A stretch of 62,661 nt of DNA from Clostridiales bacterium (GCA_012523185.1 JAAYIY010000022.1:1-62661); one strand, 5' to 3'; counted from the stretch's first letter, positions 1 through 8,360 are shown. Numbers and translations are program-made. The notes: a model not told the origin generated them from the letters alone.

Positions 1-114
1 AGCGACACCTGCACCGTGACAGTCAAGCTCACCTTTTGGCAGTGGATTGTTAAAATGCTGAAGTTTGTATGTTATTTGACGCGCATGTTTTTTGAAATGT
101 TTAAGGTGTTTTAA
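1..114 (+). CDS. C-terminal end of a cell-surface Ig-like (Big_2-type) protein, partial
   Basis: Frame 1 is open from the window edge to a TAA at 112-114 and gives 37 residues. They begin SDTCTVTVKLTFWQWIVK and continue with a hydrophobic, aromatic stretch. A CTVTVK strand followed by a WQW(I/L)xK tail is, as I recall, a common ending of clostridial surface proteins that carry bacterial Ig-like group 2 domains: the strand closes the last Ig fold and the tail is a short hydrophobic anchor. The usual ending (FGWIWY-like) is replaced here by a longer, unusual tail with Met and Phe. A hairpin terminator follows directly. The start and most of the gene lie outside the window, so the assignment rests on the tail only. 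Confidence 0.5.
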   Translation, partial: SDTCTVTVKLTFWQWIVKMLKFVCYLTRMFFEMFKVF

Positions 115-135
115 GAGTATTTAAAAAAGTAAAAG

Positions 136-178
136 CACGGGGCGGCGAAGAAATGTATCTTGGCCGCTCCGTGTTTTT
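136..178 (+). terminator. Rho-independent terminator after the surface-protein gene
   Basis: An 11-bp stem pairs 136-146 (CACGGGGCGGC) with 163-173 (GCCGCTCCGTG), with one mismatch, and is followed by five T. It begins 21 bases after the upstream stop codon, as expected for that gene. Confidence 0.75.
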
Positions 179-185
179 GTCATAC

Positions 186-345
186 TGCCTCTCCTCTTAG
201 GAGAGGTGGCTCACGGTTTAAATTGCCTCTCCTCTTAGGAGAGGTGGCTCCGCTTCAGCGGAGTCGGAGAGGTTCTTTGCGGGAGAAGTTGTGGAAAAAC
301 TCCCCTCTCAGTCGCTTCGCGACAGCTCTCCCGGAGGGAGAGCCA
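186..345. repeat. Palindromic MITE-like dispersed repeat with a duplicated left end
   Basis: A 27-bp unit (TGCCTCTCC...GGTGGCTC) occurs at 186-212 and again at 224-250. From 224 to about 345 the sequence is a chain of hairpins: CTCTCC/GGAGAG, then CTCCGC/GCGGAG, and near the far end CAGTCGC/GCGACAG and CTCTCCC/GGGAGAG. The two ends have the same architecture in inverted orientation, as in a non-autonomous inverted-repeat element. Similar CTCTCC...GGAGAG repeats are, to my knowledge, scattered through Firmicutes genomes. The open frame across it looks like a repeat artefact, not a gene. No second full copy lies in this window. Confidence 0.6.
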
Positions 346-564
346 CGTGTGAGGGAGAGCCGCTGTGAAAGGACATGCGGTTCGATAAAATAAATAATTG
401 TTGTTGCATTTTGGTTGCTGAAAATGGTATGATTTATATATGGGAATATCTATCTTTTTTCAGAGTATAAGTTTTATTGCAAAAAGCTTTGCCGTAAAGA
501 CTTAAATGTTCCCAACGCTCATCTAAACTTACAAAACAAAAATAATTTTATGGAGGAGACTGTT

Positions 565-1050
565 ATGGCTTTTTGTACAAAATGCGGCGCGTTTGTCGAC
601 GACACCGCAGCCTTCTGCACATCGTGCGGGGCACAGACCGGGAGCGGTGCGGCGTCGGGAGGCGGGGCGGAGCAGCAATCAACTTTTGACAGGGTAACGA
701 ACACCGAGGACGTAACATCCGCGTTTACGCCGGAGGATATCGAGAAAAACAAGGCGATGGCTATTTTTTCTTATATCGGCATTCTTGTTATTGTTCCGAT
801 TTTAGCGGCAAAGGATTCACCGTATGCAAAATTCCACTCAAATCAGGGACTTGTACTTTTAATTGCTTGGGTTATTTACAGCATAATAACCGGAGTTATT
901 AACAACATCTTAAACCTCCTGGCGCTTAGGATGATATTTTCGCTTGCAAGCCTTTTGTTCATAGCACTGGCCGTTCTCGGCATTGTGAACGCGGCGGGCG
1001 GAAAGGCAAAGAAACTTCCCTTAATCGGCGAGCTTACAATTATAAAATAA
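565..1050 (+). CDS. Zinc-ribbon membrane protein of unknown function
   Basis: The 161-residue product begins MAFCTKCG and holds a double CxxC zinc ribbon (CTKC and CTSC within the first 25 residues), a low-complexity Gly/Ala linker, then two or three hydrophobic helices (from about residue 65 to the end). The helical part starts AIFSYIGIL and includes FHSNQGLVLL, which resembles the DUF4870/Tic20-like small membrane family. The start at 565 is preferred over the ATG at 550 because GGAGGAG at 552-558 lies six bases before it. A TATGAT at 428-433 could be a -10 box, but no good -35 is visible. The gene is alone, between a repeat and the terminator of the convergent rnf operon. The molecular role is unknown. 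Confidence 0.75.
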   Translation: MAFCTKCGAFVDDTAAFCTSCGAQTGSGAASGGGAEQQSTFDRVTNTEDVTSAFTPEDIEKNKAMAIFSYIGILVIVPILAAKDSPYAKFHSNQGLVLLIAWVIYSIITGVINNILNLLALRMIFSLASLLFIALAVLGIVNAAGGKAKKLPLIGELTIIK

Positions 1051-1079
1051 TGCTGCCGCGGGGCGCTTTAAGGTCTGAC

Positions 1080-1122
1080 CAAAAAGAAAAGCCGACTGTC
1101 CGAAGCTTTGGACAGCCGGCTT
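1080..1122 (-). terminator. Terminator of the rnf operon
   Basis: AAGCCGACTGTCC (1089-1101) pairs with GGACAGCCGGCTT (1110-1122) with one mismatch. On the minus strand the hairpin is followed by a T-rich run (TTTTCTTTTT), so it fits the end of rnfB, 9 bases away. It also sits just after the convergent zinc-ribbon gene and may serve both. Confidence 0.7.
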
Positions 1123-1130
1123 GCCTTAAT

Positions 1131-1958
1131 TTATTCCGCCCTATAAGCGGCGAAGCGCTTCATATCAAGCAGACCTATGCTTTTTGTGGGGCAGACCTCG
1201 ACGCATTTTCCGCAGCCTGTGCATTTTTCGTAATCGACTTCGGCGCAGAAATTCGTGACGGAAACGGCGCCGACATCGCATACCTTGACGCACCTCATGC
1301 AGCCGATGCAGGCCGCCTTGCACTGTTTTCTTGCAAGCGCGCCCTTTTCTTTGTTTGCGCAAAGCACAGCCGCCTTGGGCTTTGTAAGCGGCAGCATTTT
1401 TATGATCCCTTTTGGGCAGCTGTTGACACAAAGACGGCACGCGCGGCAAAGGGCGGGGTTGATTCTTGCGACGCCGTCGCAGATGCTTATGGCGTCAAAC
1501 GGGCAGGCCTTTACGCAGTCGCCAAAGCCGATGCAGCCGTATATGCAGGCTTTTGGTCCGCCGAAAACCTGAGCGGCCATGCGGCAGCTTTCGACGCCGC
1601 TGTAAATAAGCTTGTCGGCGGCGTTGTGGTGATTTCCCTGACAAAGCACGACGGCGGTCATCGGCTCCATGTCGCCGACCTCAAGCCCCGCAATCTCCGC
1701 TATCTTAACGGCGGTTTCCTTGCCACCGGGCGTGCAAAGCGTCGTGTCTTTTGTCTCACCGCAGGACAACGCCGACGCGTAAGCGTCGCAGCCGGAAAAG
1801 CCGCACGCGCCGCAGTTTGCCCCGGGCAGAAATTCTCTTATATTTTCCGCTTTCTCATCGACCGGCACAGCCATAATCTTTGACGCTATGGCAAGGCCGA
1901 CGCCCGATATAAGACCGATGGCGGAAACGACTGAAACGGAAAGTAAAACTAAACTCAT
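1131..1958 (-). CDS. rnfB: Rnf complex subunit B (ferredoxin-type electron carrier)
   Basis: RnfB passes electrons from reduced ferredoxin into the membrane Rnf complex, which couples ferredoxin:NAD+ oxidoreduction to Na+ or H+ export. The 275-residue product has an N-terminal membrane helix (about 3-28), then the Fes-type cluster motif with Cys49, Cys52 and Cys57 and a further Cys. Four ferredoxin-like CxxCxxCxxxC motifs follow (ACIYGC..., CRACRLC, CIGCMRC, CTGCGKC). Having more than two ferredoxin modules is usual in clostridial RnfB. It is the last gene of rnfCDGEAB, 15 bases after rnfA, with a GGGGGG ribosome site 8 bases before the ATG. A terminator follows. Confidence 0.95.
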   Translation of the reverse strand: MSLVLLSVSVVSAIGLISGVGLAIASKIMAVPVDEKAENIREFLPGANCGACGFSGCDAYASALSCGETKDTTLCTPGGKETAVKIAEIAGLEVGDMEPMTAVVLCQGNHHNAADKLIYSGVESCRMAAQVFGGPKACIYGCIGFGDCVKACPFDAISICDGVARINPALCRACRLCVNSCPKGIIKMLPLTKPKAAVLCANKEKGALARKQCKAACIGCMRCVKVCDVGAVSVTNFCAEVDYEKCTGCGKCVEVCPTKSIGLLDMKRFAAYRAE

Positions 1959-1973
1959 TTTATCATCCCCCCG

Positions 1974-2582
1974 TCAACCGAAAATGTTTTCGACAATCCC
2001 GCCGAAGCCCAAGAACGAAACAGACACAATGGAGGCGGCGATGAGGGTTATCGGCAGCCCCCGAAGGCTTTTGGGTATATCGCAGGACTCCATCCTGCTT
2101 CTGACACCCGCAAACATAATCATCGCAAGCATAAAACCGACTCCGCCGCCGACAGAGTTAAACATAGACGCAAGAAAACGAAACGACGCTTCGGAGCTTG
2201 CGCTTTGGACATTTAAAAGCACAACGCCGAGAACGGCGCAGTTCGTTGTTATCAGCGGCAGATAAATCCCGAGGGCGCTGTAAAGCGACGGGACATATTT
2301 TTTGAGGACTGTTTCGACAAGCTGAACAAGCGCGGCGATGACAAGTATAAAGACGATTGTCTGAAGATAAGCAAGCCCCTTCGGCTCAAGCAAATATTTG
2401 TTGATGGGATATGTGACTGCCGTTGACATCGCCATAACGAAGATTACGGCAAGGGACATGCCTGTCGCGGTTTTAAGTTTTTTTGAAACGCCGAGAAACG
2501 GACAGATTCCAAGAAACTTTGAAAGAACAAAGTTGTTTGTCAGAACAGCCGTGAGCAATATCGAAAAGTAATATTTTGTCAT
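1974..2582 (-). CDS. rnfA: Rnf complex subunit A (membrane)
   Basis: This is an integral membrane subunit of the Rnf ion pump, paired with RnfE in the membrane core. The 202-residue length is normal and about six helices are visible. The start MTKYYFSILLTAVLTNNFVL carries the family pattern NNFVLxKFLGICPFLGVS. Near the middle TNCAVLG is the conserved Cys-containing loop, thought to contribute to an in-membrane iron-sulfur centre shared with RnfE. Its ATG overlaps the rnfE stop by four bases, which indicates translational coupling. Confidence 0.95.
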   Translation of the reverse strand: MTKYYFSILLTAVLTNNFVLSKFLGICPFLGVSKKLKTATGMSLAVIFVMAMSTAVTYPINKYLLEPKGLAYLQTIVFILVIAALVQLVETVLKKYVPSLYSALGIYLPLITTNCAVLGVVLLNVQSASSEASFRFLASMFNSVGGGVGFMLAMIMFAGVRSRMESCDIPKSLRGLPITLIAASIVSVSFLGFGGIVENIFG

Positions 2583-3391
2583 TGTGCGCCGCCTCCCGTC
2601 ATATCAGCCGTTGCCGCCGCGCCCGAACGGCGCGCGCCGATGCCGTCAGCTTCGCCGTCCTTTATGAGCGAGCAGGAGCCGGACATCGGGCACGATTCGC
2701 AGCCGTGCAGCTCGGCTCCGGGCTTTCCCTTGCCCTCGGCAATTTTGTTGGCAAGCGCCATCAGGATCCCAAACATGAAAAACCCGCCCGGCGCAAGAAT
2801 AAATATTAAAATCGGCTCTATTTTTAGGAATTCGGGAAGACGTGAAAATATCTCGATTCCCGTAAATGATGTGATTCCAAAAAGGCTTAAAAGGCTGTCG
2901 GCGCCTGAAAAAAGAGTGCCGTTGCCTAAAAACTCCCTGACAGTCGCCATGCAGAGCAGGGCGGCCGTGAAGCCGGCGCCCATTCCGAGACCGTCAGCCG
3001 CCGAGGCCGCGACAGAATTCTTGCCGGCGAAAGCCTCCGCTCTGCCGAGGATTATACAGTTGACGACAATCAGCGGGAGAAAAACTCCGAGCGCAGAATC
3101 AAGCGCCGGGACAAAAGCCTTGACAAGCATTTGAACGATGGTGACAAACGACGCTATCACAACAATATAAGCCGGAATCCTGACCTTTGACGGTATCACG
3201 CGCCGCAGCATCGAAATCGCGATGTTCGAGCAGACAAGCACTATCGACGCCGAAAGCCCCATTCCGATTGCGTTTACCATGGATGTGGACACCGCAAGTG
3301 TGGGGCAGGTGCCCAAAACAAGCCTAAGAACAGGGTTCTCGGCAATCAGTCCCTTTGAAAACTCATTAAAAAGCGATTTTTTCTCAGCCAT
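2579..3391 (-). CDS. rnfE: Rnf complex subunit E (membrane), with a Cys-containing tail
   Basis: RnfE is the membrane partner of RnfA in the Rnf complex. The 270-residue product has about six helices. It carries the family patterns ENPVLRLVLGTCPTLAV near the N-terminus and VNCIILGRAEAFA in the middle, with the conserved Cys of each half. The last 40 residues are unusual: after the final helix the chain continues with CESCPMSGSC (about residues 231-240) and a Gly/Ala-rich tail. Three closely spaced cysteines could hold metal or be cleavage debris; I do not know a function. It overlaps rnfG by 8 bases upstream and rnfA by 4 downstream. Confidence 0.93.
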   Translation of the reverse strand: MAEKKSLFNEFSKGLIAENPVLRLVLGTCPTLAVSTSMVNAIGMGLSASIVLVCSNIAISMLRRVIPSKVRIPAYIVVIASFVTIVQMLVKAFVPALDSALGVFLPLIVVNCIILGRAEAFAGKNSVAASAADGLGMGAGFTAALLCMATVREFLGNGTLFSGADSLLSLFGITSFTGIEIFSRLPEFLKIEPILIFILAPGGFFMFGILMALANKIAEGKGKPGAELHGCESCPMSGSCSLIKDGEADGIGARRSGAAATADMTGGGAQ

Positions 3392-3962
3392 TTGCGCCCG
3401 CCTCCTTTACTTGCTCAAACAGCAAAAGCGCATCGTTGACGGCGTCTGTAACGGCCTTTGTCGTTATTGTCGCGCCCGTTATGGCGTCGACGCTGTTTTC
3501 CGCGCCGCCGCCGGCAGTCGAAACGCCGATAACGCCGCTTTTTCCGATAAAACGGCTTCTGAAGCTTTCGCTTTGTGCTTTCATGCCAAGCCCCGCCGTT
3601 TCGTTAAGCTCAAGCGCCGTGATTCCCGTGACCTTGCCGAAGGTGTCGATGCCTGTCATTATAACAATATCGCCGCCGTAGCCCTTGGCAGATGTCGTGA
3701 ATGTAAAACCGACGATGCCGCCGTCTTTGTCGCAGCCGACAAAGTATGTATAATCGTTGCCGTCATATTGCAAAGACTTGCCGCCGCAAAAAGACACGGC
3801 ATCCGGCAGGACTTCGGTGCGCGAGCTTTTTTCCGCGTCGTCGGCAAGCGCCGCAATCCTCGGCGCGGTGACGCTGTTTGTCATCGCAAGGAGAAATGTG
3901 GCGACAAGGCAGATGGCAAAAAGCACAAACGCGGGCACTGCTATTTCCTTAAAGCTTTTCAT
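3384..3962 (-). CDS. rnfG: Rnf complex subunit G (covalent FMN)
   Basis: RnfG carries a covalently bound FMN outside the membrane core and relays electrons within the Rnf complex. The 192-residue product has one N-terminal membrane helix (about 9-28) and an FMN-binding domain. The flavinylation motif is DAITGATITT, so the likely attachment residue is Thr165. The pattern GYGGDIVIMTGID and GLGMKAQ are family features. It overlaps rnfD by 4 bases and rnfE by 8, within one operon. Confidence 0.95.
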   Translation of the reverse strand: MKSFKEIAVPAFVLFAICLVATFLLAMTNSVTAPRIAALADDAEKSSRTEVLPDAVSFCGGKSLQYDGNDYTYFVGCDKDGGIVGFTFTTSAKGYGGDIVIMTGIDTFGKVTGITALELNETAGLGMKAQSESFRSRFIGKSGVIGVSTAGGGAENSVDAITGATITTKAVTDAVNDALLLFEQVKEAGANG

Positions 3963-4990
3963 GTCGAGGCAACCTCCTTTTCGCAGGCGTCCTCCGCGGA
4001 CTGCTTTTTTCTTTTCCGCCTTTTTTCCTTGACGACACCGAACGGAGTCGGCGCGGTCATGTTGTCGATGTGGGGGACAAGTATGTTCATGAGGATAATG
4101 GAAAAAGAAACGCCCTCGGTCATGTTGCCGAAAACTCTTATGACCGATGTGATAAGGCCGCAGCCCACGGCAAAGATTATCTTGCCCTTGATGCTAAGCG
4201 GAGAAGTTGTGTAATCCGTCGCCATAAAAAAGGCGCCGAACAGCAAGCCGCCGCCAAGCAGATGATAAAGCGTGAAGGAAAGGGCGTCCTTTTGTGACAC
4301 TGCGCCGTAAATAAACATGAACACCGCGACGGTGCCTATAAAACAAACAGGTATGACGGGCAGTATCACGCGCTTTGCCATGAGATAAAGACCGCCGAGT
4401 ATCAGCGCAAAAGCGCACGCCTCGCCTATGCAGCCGGAGCGGGCGAAAAACATCTGAAAAAGAGAAGGCGCGCCGCCCGTGCCGCCGAGCGCGGCAAGCG
4501 GTGTCGCCGACGAAACAGCGTCTATGCCGCCGCCTCTCCACGCGAAAGCGTTTTCCCAGCTTGAAAGCATTGCCGCGGGAAAAGAAACCATGAGGACAAT
4601 GCGCGCCAAAATCGCCGGATTTACAAAGTTTTGACCGATGCCTCCAAACATCTGCTTCGCGACGACTATCGCGATGACAGAGCCGAAAGCCGCCATCCAC
4701 AGCGGAATCGTCGAGGGCAGATTAAAAGCAAGTATGAGTCCCGTGACGACGGCGCTGAAGTCGCCCAATGTGTTGTGCCGCTTCATCACCTTGCGCGAAA
4801 GGTGTTCGGAAACAACGCTTGCGGCAATCGTGACGGCCGTCACGGCAAGCACTCGCGGACCGAAAATTATCACTCCGGCGGCAAGCGCGGGAATAAGCGC
4901 TATTATCACATCGAGCATAATGCGCGAAGTCGTCGCCGGCGACTTTATATGCGGCGACGCGCTCGCGGTTAAGATACGTTCATCGCTCAT
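3959..4990 (-). CDS. rnfD: Rnf complex subunit D (membrane, covalent FMN)
   Basis: RnfD is a polytopic flavoprotein subunit of the Rnf complex. It starts SDERILTASASPHIKSP, typical of the family, and has about nine helices. The flavin attachment region reads DAVSSATPLAAL; the usual form is SGATPL, so a Ser replaces the Gly next to the Thr that carries FMN. I believe SSAT also occurs in other Clostridia, but could not check. I chose the ATG at 4990; a GTG at 4999 sits only three bases from the AAGGAAG ribosome site and looks too close. The start lies inside the end of rnfC. The C-terminus is long and basic (EKRRKRKKQSAED). Confidence 0.93.
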   Translation of the reverse strand: MSDERILTASASPHIKSPATTSRIMLDVIIALIPALAAGVIIFGPRVLAVTAVTIAASVVSEHLSRKVMKRHNTLGDFSAVVTGLILAFNLPSTIPLWMAAFGSVIAIVVAKQMFGGIGQNFVNPAILARIVLMVSFPAAMLSSWENAFAWRGGGIDAVSSATPLAALGGTGGAPSLFQMFFARSGCIGEACAFALILGGLYLMAKRVILPVIPVCFIGTVAVFMFIYGAVSQKDALSFTLYHLLGGGLLFGAFFMATDYTTSPLSIKGKIIFAVGCGLITSVIRVFGNMTEGVSFSIILMNILVPHIDNMTAPTPFGVVKEKRRKRKKQSAEDACEKEVAST

Positions 4991-6329
4991 TTTTATCACC
5001 GGCTTCCTTTAAGATGTATTTTGCAAGGCGCATTGTTTGGACAAGCGGCTTGCCGGCGGGGCAGGAATAAGAGCAGCTCCCGCACTCCATGCATATTGAG
5101 GCGCCCGACGCCTTTAAAGCTTCAATGTCGTCCGCTTTTATGAGTGCCTCGACGACTGTCGGCTGAAGGCTGAAGGGGCAGACAAAGGCGCAGCGCCCGC
5201 AGCGGATGCAGTCGCGCTCTCCCTTGAGCATGTCCTTTTCAGTGAAAGCGAGCAGCGCGTTGTTTTGCTTTAGTATCGGCAAATCAGTTCCTATGACCGC
5301 AAGACCCATCATCGGGCCTCCTGTAATAATCTTTTTTGGCTCCTCCTTGAATCCTCCGCAGAAGTCAAAGATTCCGCCGATGTTTGTGCCTATCGGCGCG
5401 CGGATGTTTTTCGGCTCCGAAACGGCAGAGCCGTCAACAGTCAGCGAGCGGCTTACAAGCGGCTTGCCTGTTTTCAGATAGCGGGCGATAAAAGCGACTG
5501 AGCAGACGTTCATCACGACACATCCGACGTCGGACGGCAGCCCGCCCGGCGGAACACGCCGCCCTGTCGCGGATTGTATCATAATCTTTTCGGCGCCCTG
5601 CGGGTAACGCGAGCTAAGTGTCATGACCTTTATCTCGTCAACGCCCTCCTCCTCGGCGGAGGCGATGGAGGAAAGCACTTCGATGGCGTCGGGCTTGTTG
5701 TTTTCGATAGCTATTATGACGTTTGGAATGTCTAAAAGCTCTTTTATCGCCTTGATGCTTGAAAGTATATCCCAGGAGTTTTCGATGCATTCACGGTAAT
5801 CCACTGTTATGTAAGGCTCGCATTCGGCGGCGTTGACGACGAGTGTGTCGATTTTACCCTGCGGAAAGCCGAGCTTGACATGAGTGGGAAAGCCCGCGCC
5901 GCCAAGCCCGACAAGACCTGAATTCCTCACGGCCTTTAAGAAGTCTTCGCGTGTCTCAACCTTCGGCGGCTCAATGCCGTCGAACAGCCTCATCTCGCCG
6001 TCTGATTCGATTGTGACCGCCTTTGAAATGTTGCCGTCGGGAAGCTCGACCTGACCGACTGCCGTGACCTTGCCGGAAACGGTGGCGTGGATGGGAGCGC
6101 TGACAAAAGCGGTGCTGTCGCCGACTATCTGGCCGACGGAAACGATATCTCCGACATTGACGGCAGGCGCGCAAGGGGCGCCGATATGCATACGCATCGG
6201 GATGACTACCTTTGAGGGGGTGGGTATGCGGACAGTTTCAAGGTTTGCGGTGTTTTTGTTGTGTGACACACGCACTCCGCCGCGAACCTTTTTGACAGCC
6301 GTTAAAATGCCGCTGCTTTTTTGACCCAT
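4980..6329 (-). CDS. rnfC: Rnf complex subunit C (NADH/flavin and 4Fe-4S subunit)
   Basis: RnfC is the peripheral subunit that reacts with NAD+/NADH. The 449-residue product has an N-terminal barrel-sandwich region with VRIPTPSKVVIPMRMHIGAP, the glycine-rich NADH/FMN loop VGLGGAGFPTHVK at about 139-152, and two 4Fe-4S motifs near the C-terminus (CIRCGRCAFVCP about 374-385 and CMECGSCSYSCP about 412-423). The longer reading frame that begins at 6488 crosses the promoter, so I start at the ATG at 6329 (MGQKSSG), which has AAGGAG upstream and gives the usual length. It is the first gene of the operon. Confidence 0.94.
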   Translation of the reverse strand: MGQKSSGILTAVKKVRGGVRVSHNKNTANLETVRIPTPSKVVIPMRMHIGAPCAPAVNVGDIVSVGQIVGDSTAFVSAPIHATVSGKVTAVGQVELPDGNISKAVTIESDGEMRLFDGIEPPKVETREDFLKAVRNSGLVGLGGAGFPTHVKLGFPQGKIDTLVVNAAECEPYITVDYRECIENSWDILSSIKAIKELLDIPNVIIAIENNKPDAIEVLSSIASAEEEGVDEIKVMTLSSRYPQGAEKIMIQSATGRRVPPGGLPSDVGCVVMNVCSVAFIARYLKTGKPLVSRSLTVDGSAVSEPKNIRAPIGTNIGGIFDFCGGFKEEPKKIITGGPMMGLAVIGTDLPILKQNNALLAFTEKDMLKGERDCIRCGRCAFVCPFSLQPTVVEALIKADDIEALKASGASICMECGSCSYSCPAGKPLVQTMRLAKYILKEAGDKNER

Positions 6330-6389
6330 TGCTGTTTGACATCTCCTTTGCCGAAATGTGCGCCCAAGCGCGCGCAATAAAACAATTAT

Positions 6390-6418
6390 ATTATATAGCA
6401 ACAACAGCGAATAATCAA
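6390..6418 (-). promoter_or_regulatory. Promoter of the rnf operon
   Basis: On the minus strand TTGATT (6418-6413) is separated by exactly 17 bases from TATAAT (6395-6390). This is a near-consensus SigA-type promoter and leaves about 55 bases of leader before rnfC. The -10 is duplicated (a second TATAAT five bases on). Confidence 0.7.
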
Positions 6419-6608
6419 GAGTAAAAAAACGCCGCGGGGACAGGCGCGGGGCAGGTATGTGTATGCCGCGGGGATAAATTTGCGCCAACGTGTTTTTTGC
6501 GGCATAGAATTTTAAATATTAAGCGTTGATTCCCGCGGCTTTTACGCTTGAAAGGTTTGCCGCAAAAGCCGCGCAAGCCTTCGGACAGCGGTTTTTGCCG
6601 CTTATCGG

Positions 6609-6636
6609 TTGACTTTTACGGGCGTTTGGATATAAT
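6609..6636 (+). promoter_or_regulatory. Promoter of the permease gene
   Basis: TTGACT (6609-6614) and TATAAT (6631-6636) are 16 bases apart, a near-consensus promoter on the plus strand. Transcription would start near 6643, about 205 bases before the ATG at 6849. Confidence 0.7.
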
Positions 6637-6642
6637 AAATGT

Positions 6643-6848
6643 GTTGTAAAAAACAGGATTATTCCTCTGAAGTTGTTTAAACGTGACGCTTTTTGACGAA
6701 CAATGCTGAAAGCGCCAACATTTCGTTCACGGGGTCCGCACATTTGCGGAGCCTGTATTTTTGCGCGGAGCCGTCAAAAGATGTTTGCGCGGACACTCCA
6801 AAACAAAAAGCGAGGTCAACTGAAAACTAAAAATTAAGGAGTCTTTTA
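6643..6848 (+). promoter_or_regulatory. Long 5' leader of the permease gene, function unknown
   Basis: The stretch between the promoter and the permease start contains no convincing gene. It holds a perfect 6-bp hairpin TCCGCA/TGCGGA (6735-6750), followed by a TATTTTT run, a second GCGGAGCC copy nearby, and AAGGAG as the ribosome site just before the ATG. A leader of this length on an ion-permease gene could be regulatory. I do not recognise a known riboswitch family in it. Confidence 0.3.
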
Positions 6849-8204
6849 ATGAACACGCTGTCGGCTGTTTCACTCATTATTTTCGCGGCGACATACATAC
6901 TGATGCTGTCGTTCCAAAAGATACGCCCATATGTCGCGATTGCTTCCGCCGCCCTGTTTGTCGTCCTTGGCAGCATTTCTCTTTTCGACGGTTTCAGCTA
7001 CACTCTGATGGACGCCGTCAGGGAAATTGATTGGAATGTCATCATGATGATAGCGGGGACGATGGGGACTGTCTACCTCTTTATCGAGTCAAAAATGCCG
7101 CAGCTGATGTCGGACATACTCATATCAAAAATGCCGAGCGTAAAGTGGGCCGTCGTCGCGCTTTCACTTTTTGCGGGGATTATATCCGCGTTTGTTGACA
7201 ATGTGGCGACTGTTTTGATGGTGGCGCCCGTAGCGCTTGCGTTTTGCAAAAAGGTCAAAATTTCGCCTGTGCCGAGCATTATTTGCATAGCCGTTTCGTC
7301 AAATCTCCAGGGTGCGGCGACGCTTGTCGGCGACACCACGTCCATTCTTCTCGGCAAGGCGGCAAACCTTGACTTTATAGATTTTTTTGTTGACAACGGA
7401 CACGTCGGGATGTTTTTTGTCGTGGAGGCGGGAGCGCTTGCCAGCGTTGCAGTCATTTTGTGGATGTTCCGAAAGGAAAACAAAAAGATAAAAATAACAG
7501 GCAGGACAAAGGTTGAGGACAAGGTTCCCACTCTGCTTCTTGCCGCGACAGTGCTGACGCTGATAGCCGTGTCCTTTATTCCATACAAGTCCTGCGCGGC
7601 CGAAGGTCGGTTCTGCAAGCCCGACGTCACCAACGGAGTTATTTGCGTCGCTTATTTCGTCATAGGGCTTATAAGGGAAGTCGCAAAAACAAAAAAGCTC
7701 GACGTTGTCAAAGCAGCTTTCAAGGAAATAGACTATTACACCATCGCTCTGCTTGCGGGGCTGTTTGTTGTTATCGGCGCCATTACCAGGGCGGGGATAA
7801 TCGAAATGATTGGCGAAGCTATCGCAAAAATCGGCGGAAACAGCGGCGGATCTGTTTTTCTTGTTTATTCAATCATATTGTGGATGTCCGTTTTACTCTC
7901 CGCGTTTATAGACAACATTCCTTACACCGCCACAATGCTGCCAATCGTTTCCGTCATTGCGGCAAGCCTTTCAGCGTCCGGAAGCATTGTCGAGCCGAAG
8001 CTGCTTTATTACGGTCTGCTTTGCGGCGCGACACTTGGCGGAAACCTGACGCCGATAGGCGCAAGCGCGAACATTGCCGGAATCGGCATCCTCCGGAAAG
8101 AGGGCTACGAAGTCAAGGCAGGCACATTTATGAAATACGGCGTTCCCTTCACATTGGCGGCTGTCGGCACAGGCTATCTTCTCATTTGGGTGATTTGGAA
8201 ATAA
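6849..8204 (+). CDS. ArsB/NhaD-type (ion transporter superfamily) permease
   Basis: The 451-residue product is a membrane permease of the large ion-transporter superfamily (ArsB, NhaD, CitM, SLC13). It has about eleven helices in two related halves. Each half contains the re-entrant signature of the family: SAFVDNVATVLMVAP in the first and SAFIDNIPYTATMLP in the second, followed by GATLGGNLTPIGASAN. The paired DN motifs and the TPIGAS loop point to sodium/proton exchange or anion export; the substrate cannot be read from sequence. The start has AAGGAG 8 bases upstream. It is a single-gene unit with its own promoter and long leader, and a terminator follows. Confidence 0.85.
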   Translation: MNTLSAVSLIIFAATYILMLSFQKIRPYVAIASAALFVVLGSISLFDGFSYTLMDAVREIDWNVIMMIAGTMGTVYLFIESKMPQLMSDILISKMPSVKWAVVALSLFAGIISAFVDNVATVLMVAPVALAFCKKVKISPVPSIICIAVSSNLQGAATLVGDTTSILLGKAANLDFIDFFVDNGHVGMFFVVEAGALASVAVILWMFRKENKKIKITGRTKVEDKVPTLLLAATVLTLIAVSFIPYKSCAAEGRFCKPDVTNGVICVAYFVIGLIREVAKTKKLDVVKAAFKEIDYYTIALLAGLFVVIGAITRAGIIEMIGEAIAKIGGNSGGSVFLVYSIILWMSVLLSAFIDNIPYTATMLPIVSVIAASLSASGSIVEPKLLYYGLLCGATLGGNLTPIGASANIAGIGILRKEGYEVKAGTFMKYGVPFTLAAVGTGYLLIWVIWK

Positions 8205-8360
8205 AGGTTCTTTTGCATTTAAAGTCTGCCACTTTACATTTAAAGCCTGCCTCTTTGGGCAACTACGTGTCGGCAGGCGCAAAGGTGAGCGGAGCAAAAG
8301 GCTTTTTAAAAAATCACCTTTTGGCAAGCCTTATGCCGCGACAAACAAAAGCACAAACAA

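Noticed and set aside
160-393. Open frame of 77 codons across the palindromic repeat
   Set aside because: It is made of the repeat itself, has no ribosome site and low-complexity arginine-rich content.
1050-1883. Long open frame on the plus strand opposite rnfB
   Set aside because: The minus strand encodes an unmistakable RnfB with all cluster cysteines; the plus frame is a shadow caused by GC-rich third positions.
3222-4214. Open frame of 330 codons opposite rnfG/rnfD/rnfE
   Set aside because: It crosses three real gene ends on the other strand and shows no family motif.
6330-6488. N-terminal extension of rnfC
   Set aside because: It runs through the -10/-35 promoter and adds 53 residues that RnfC proteins do not have.
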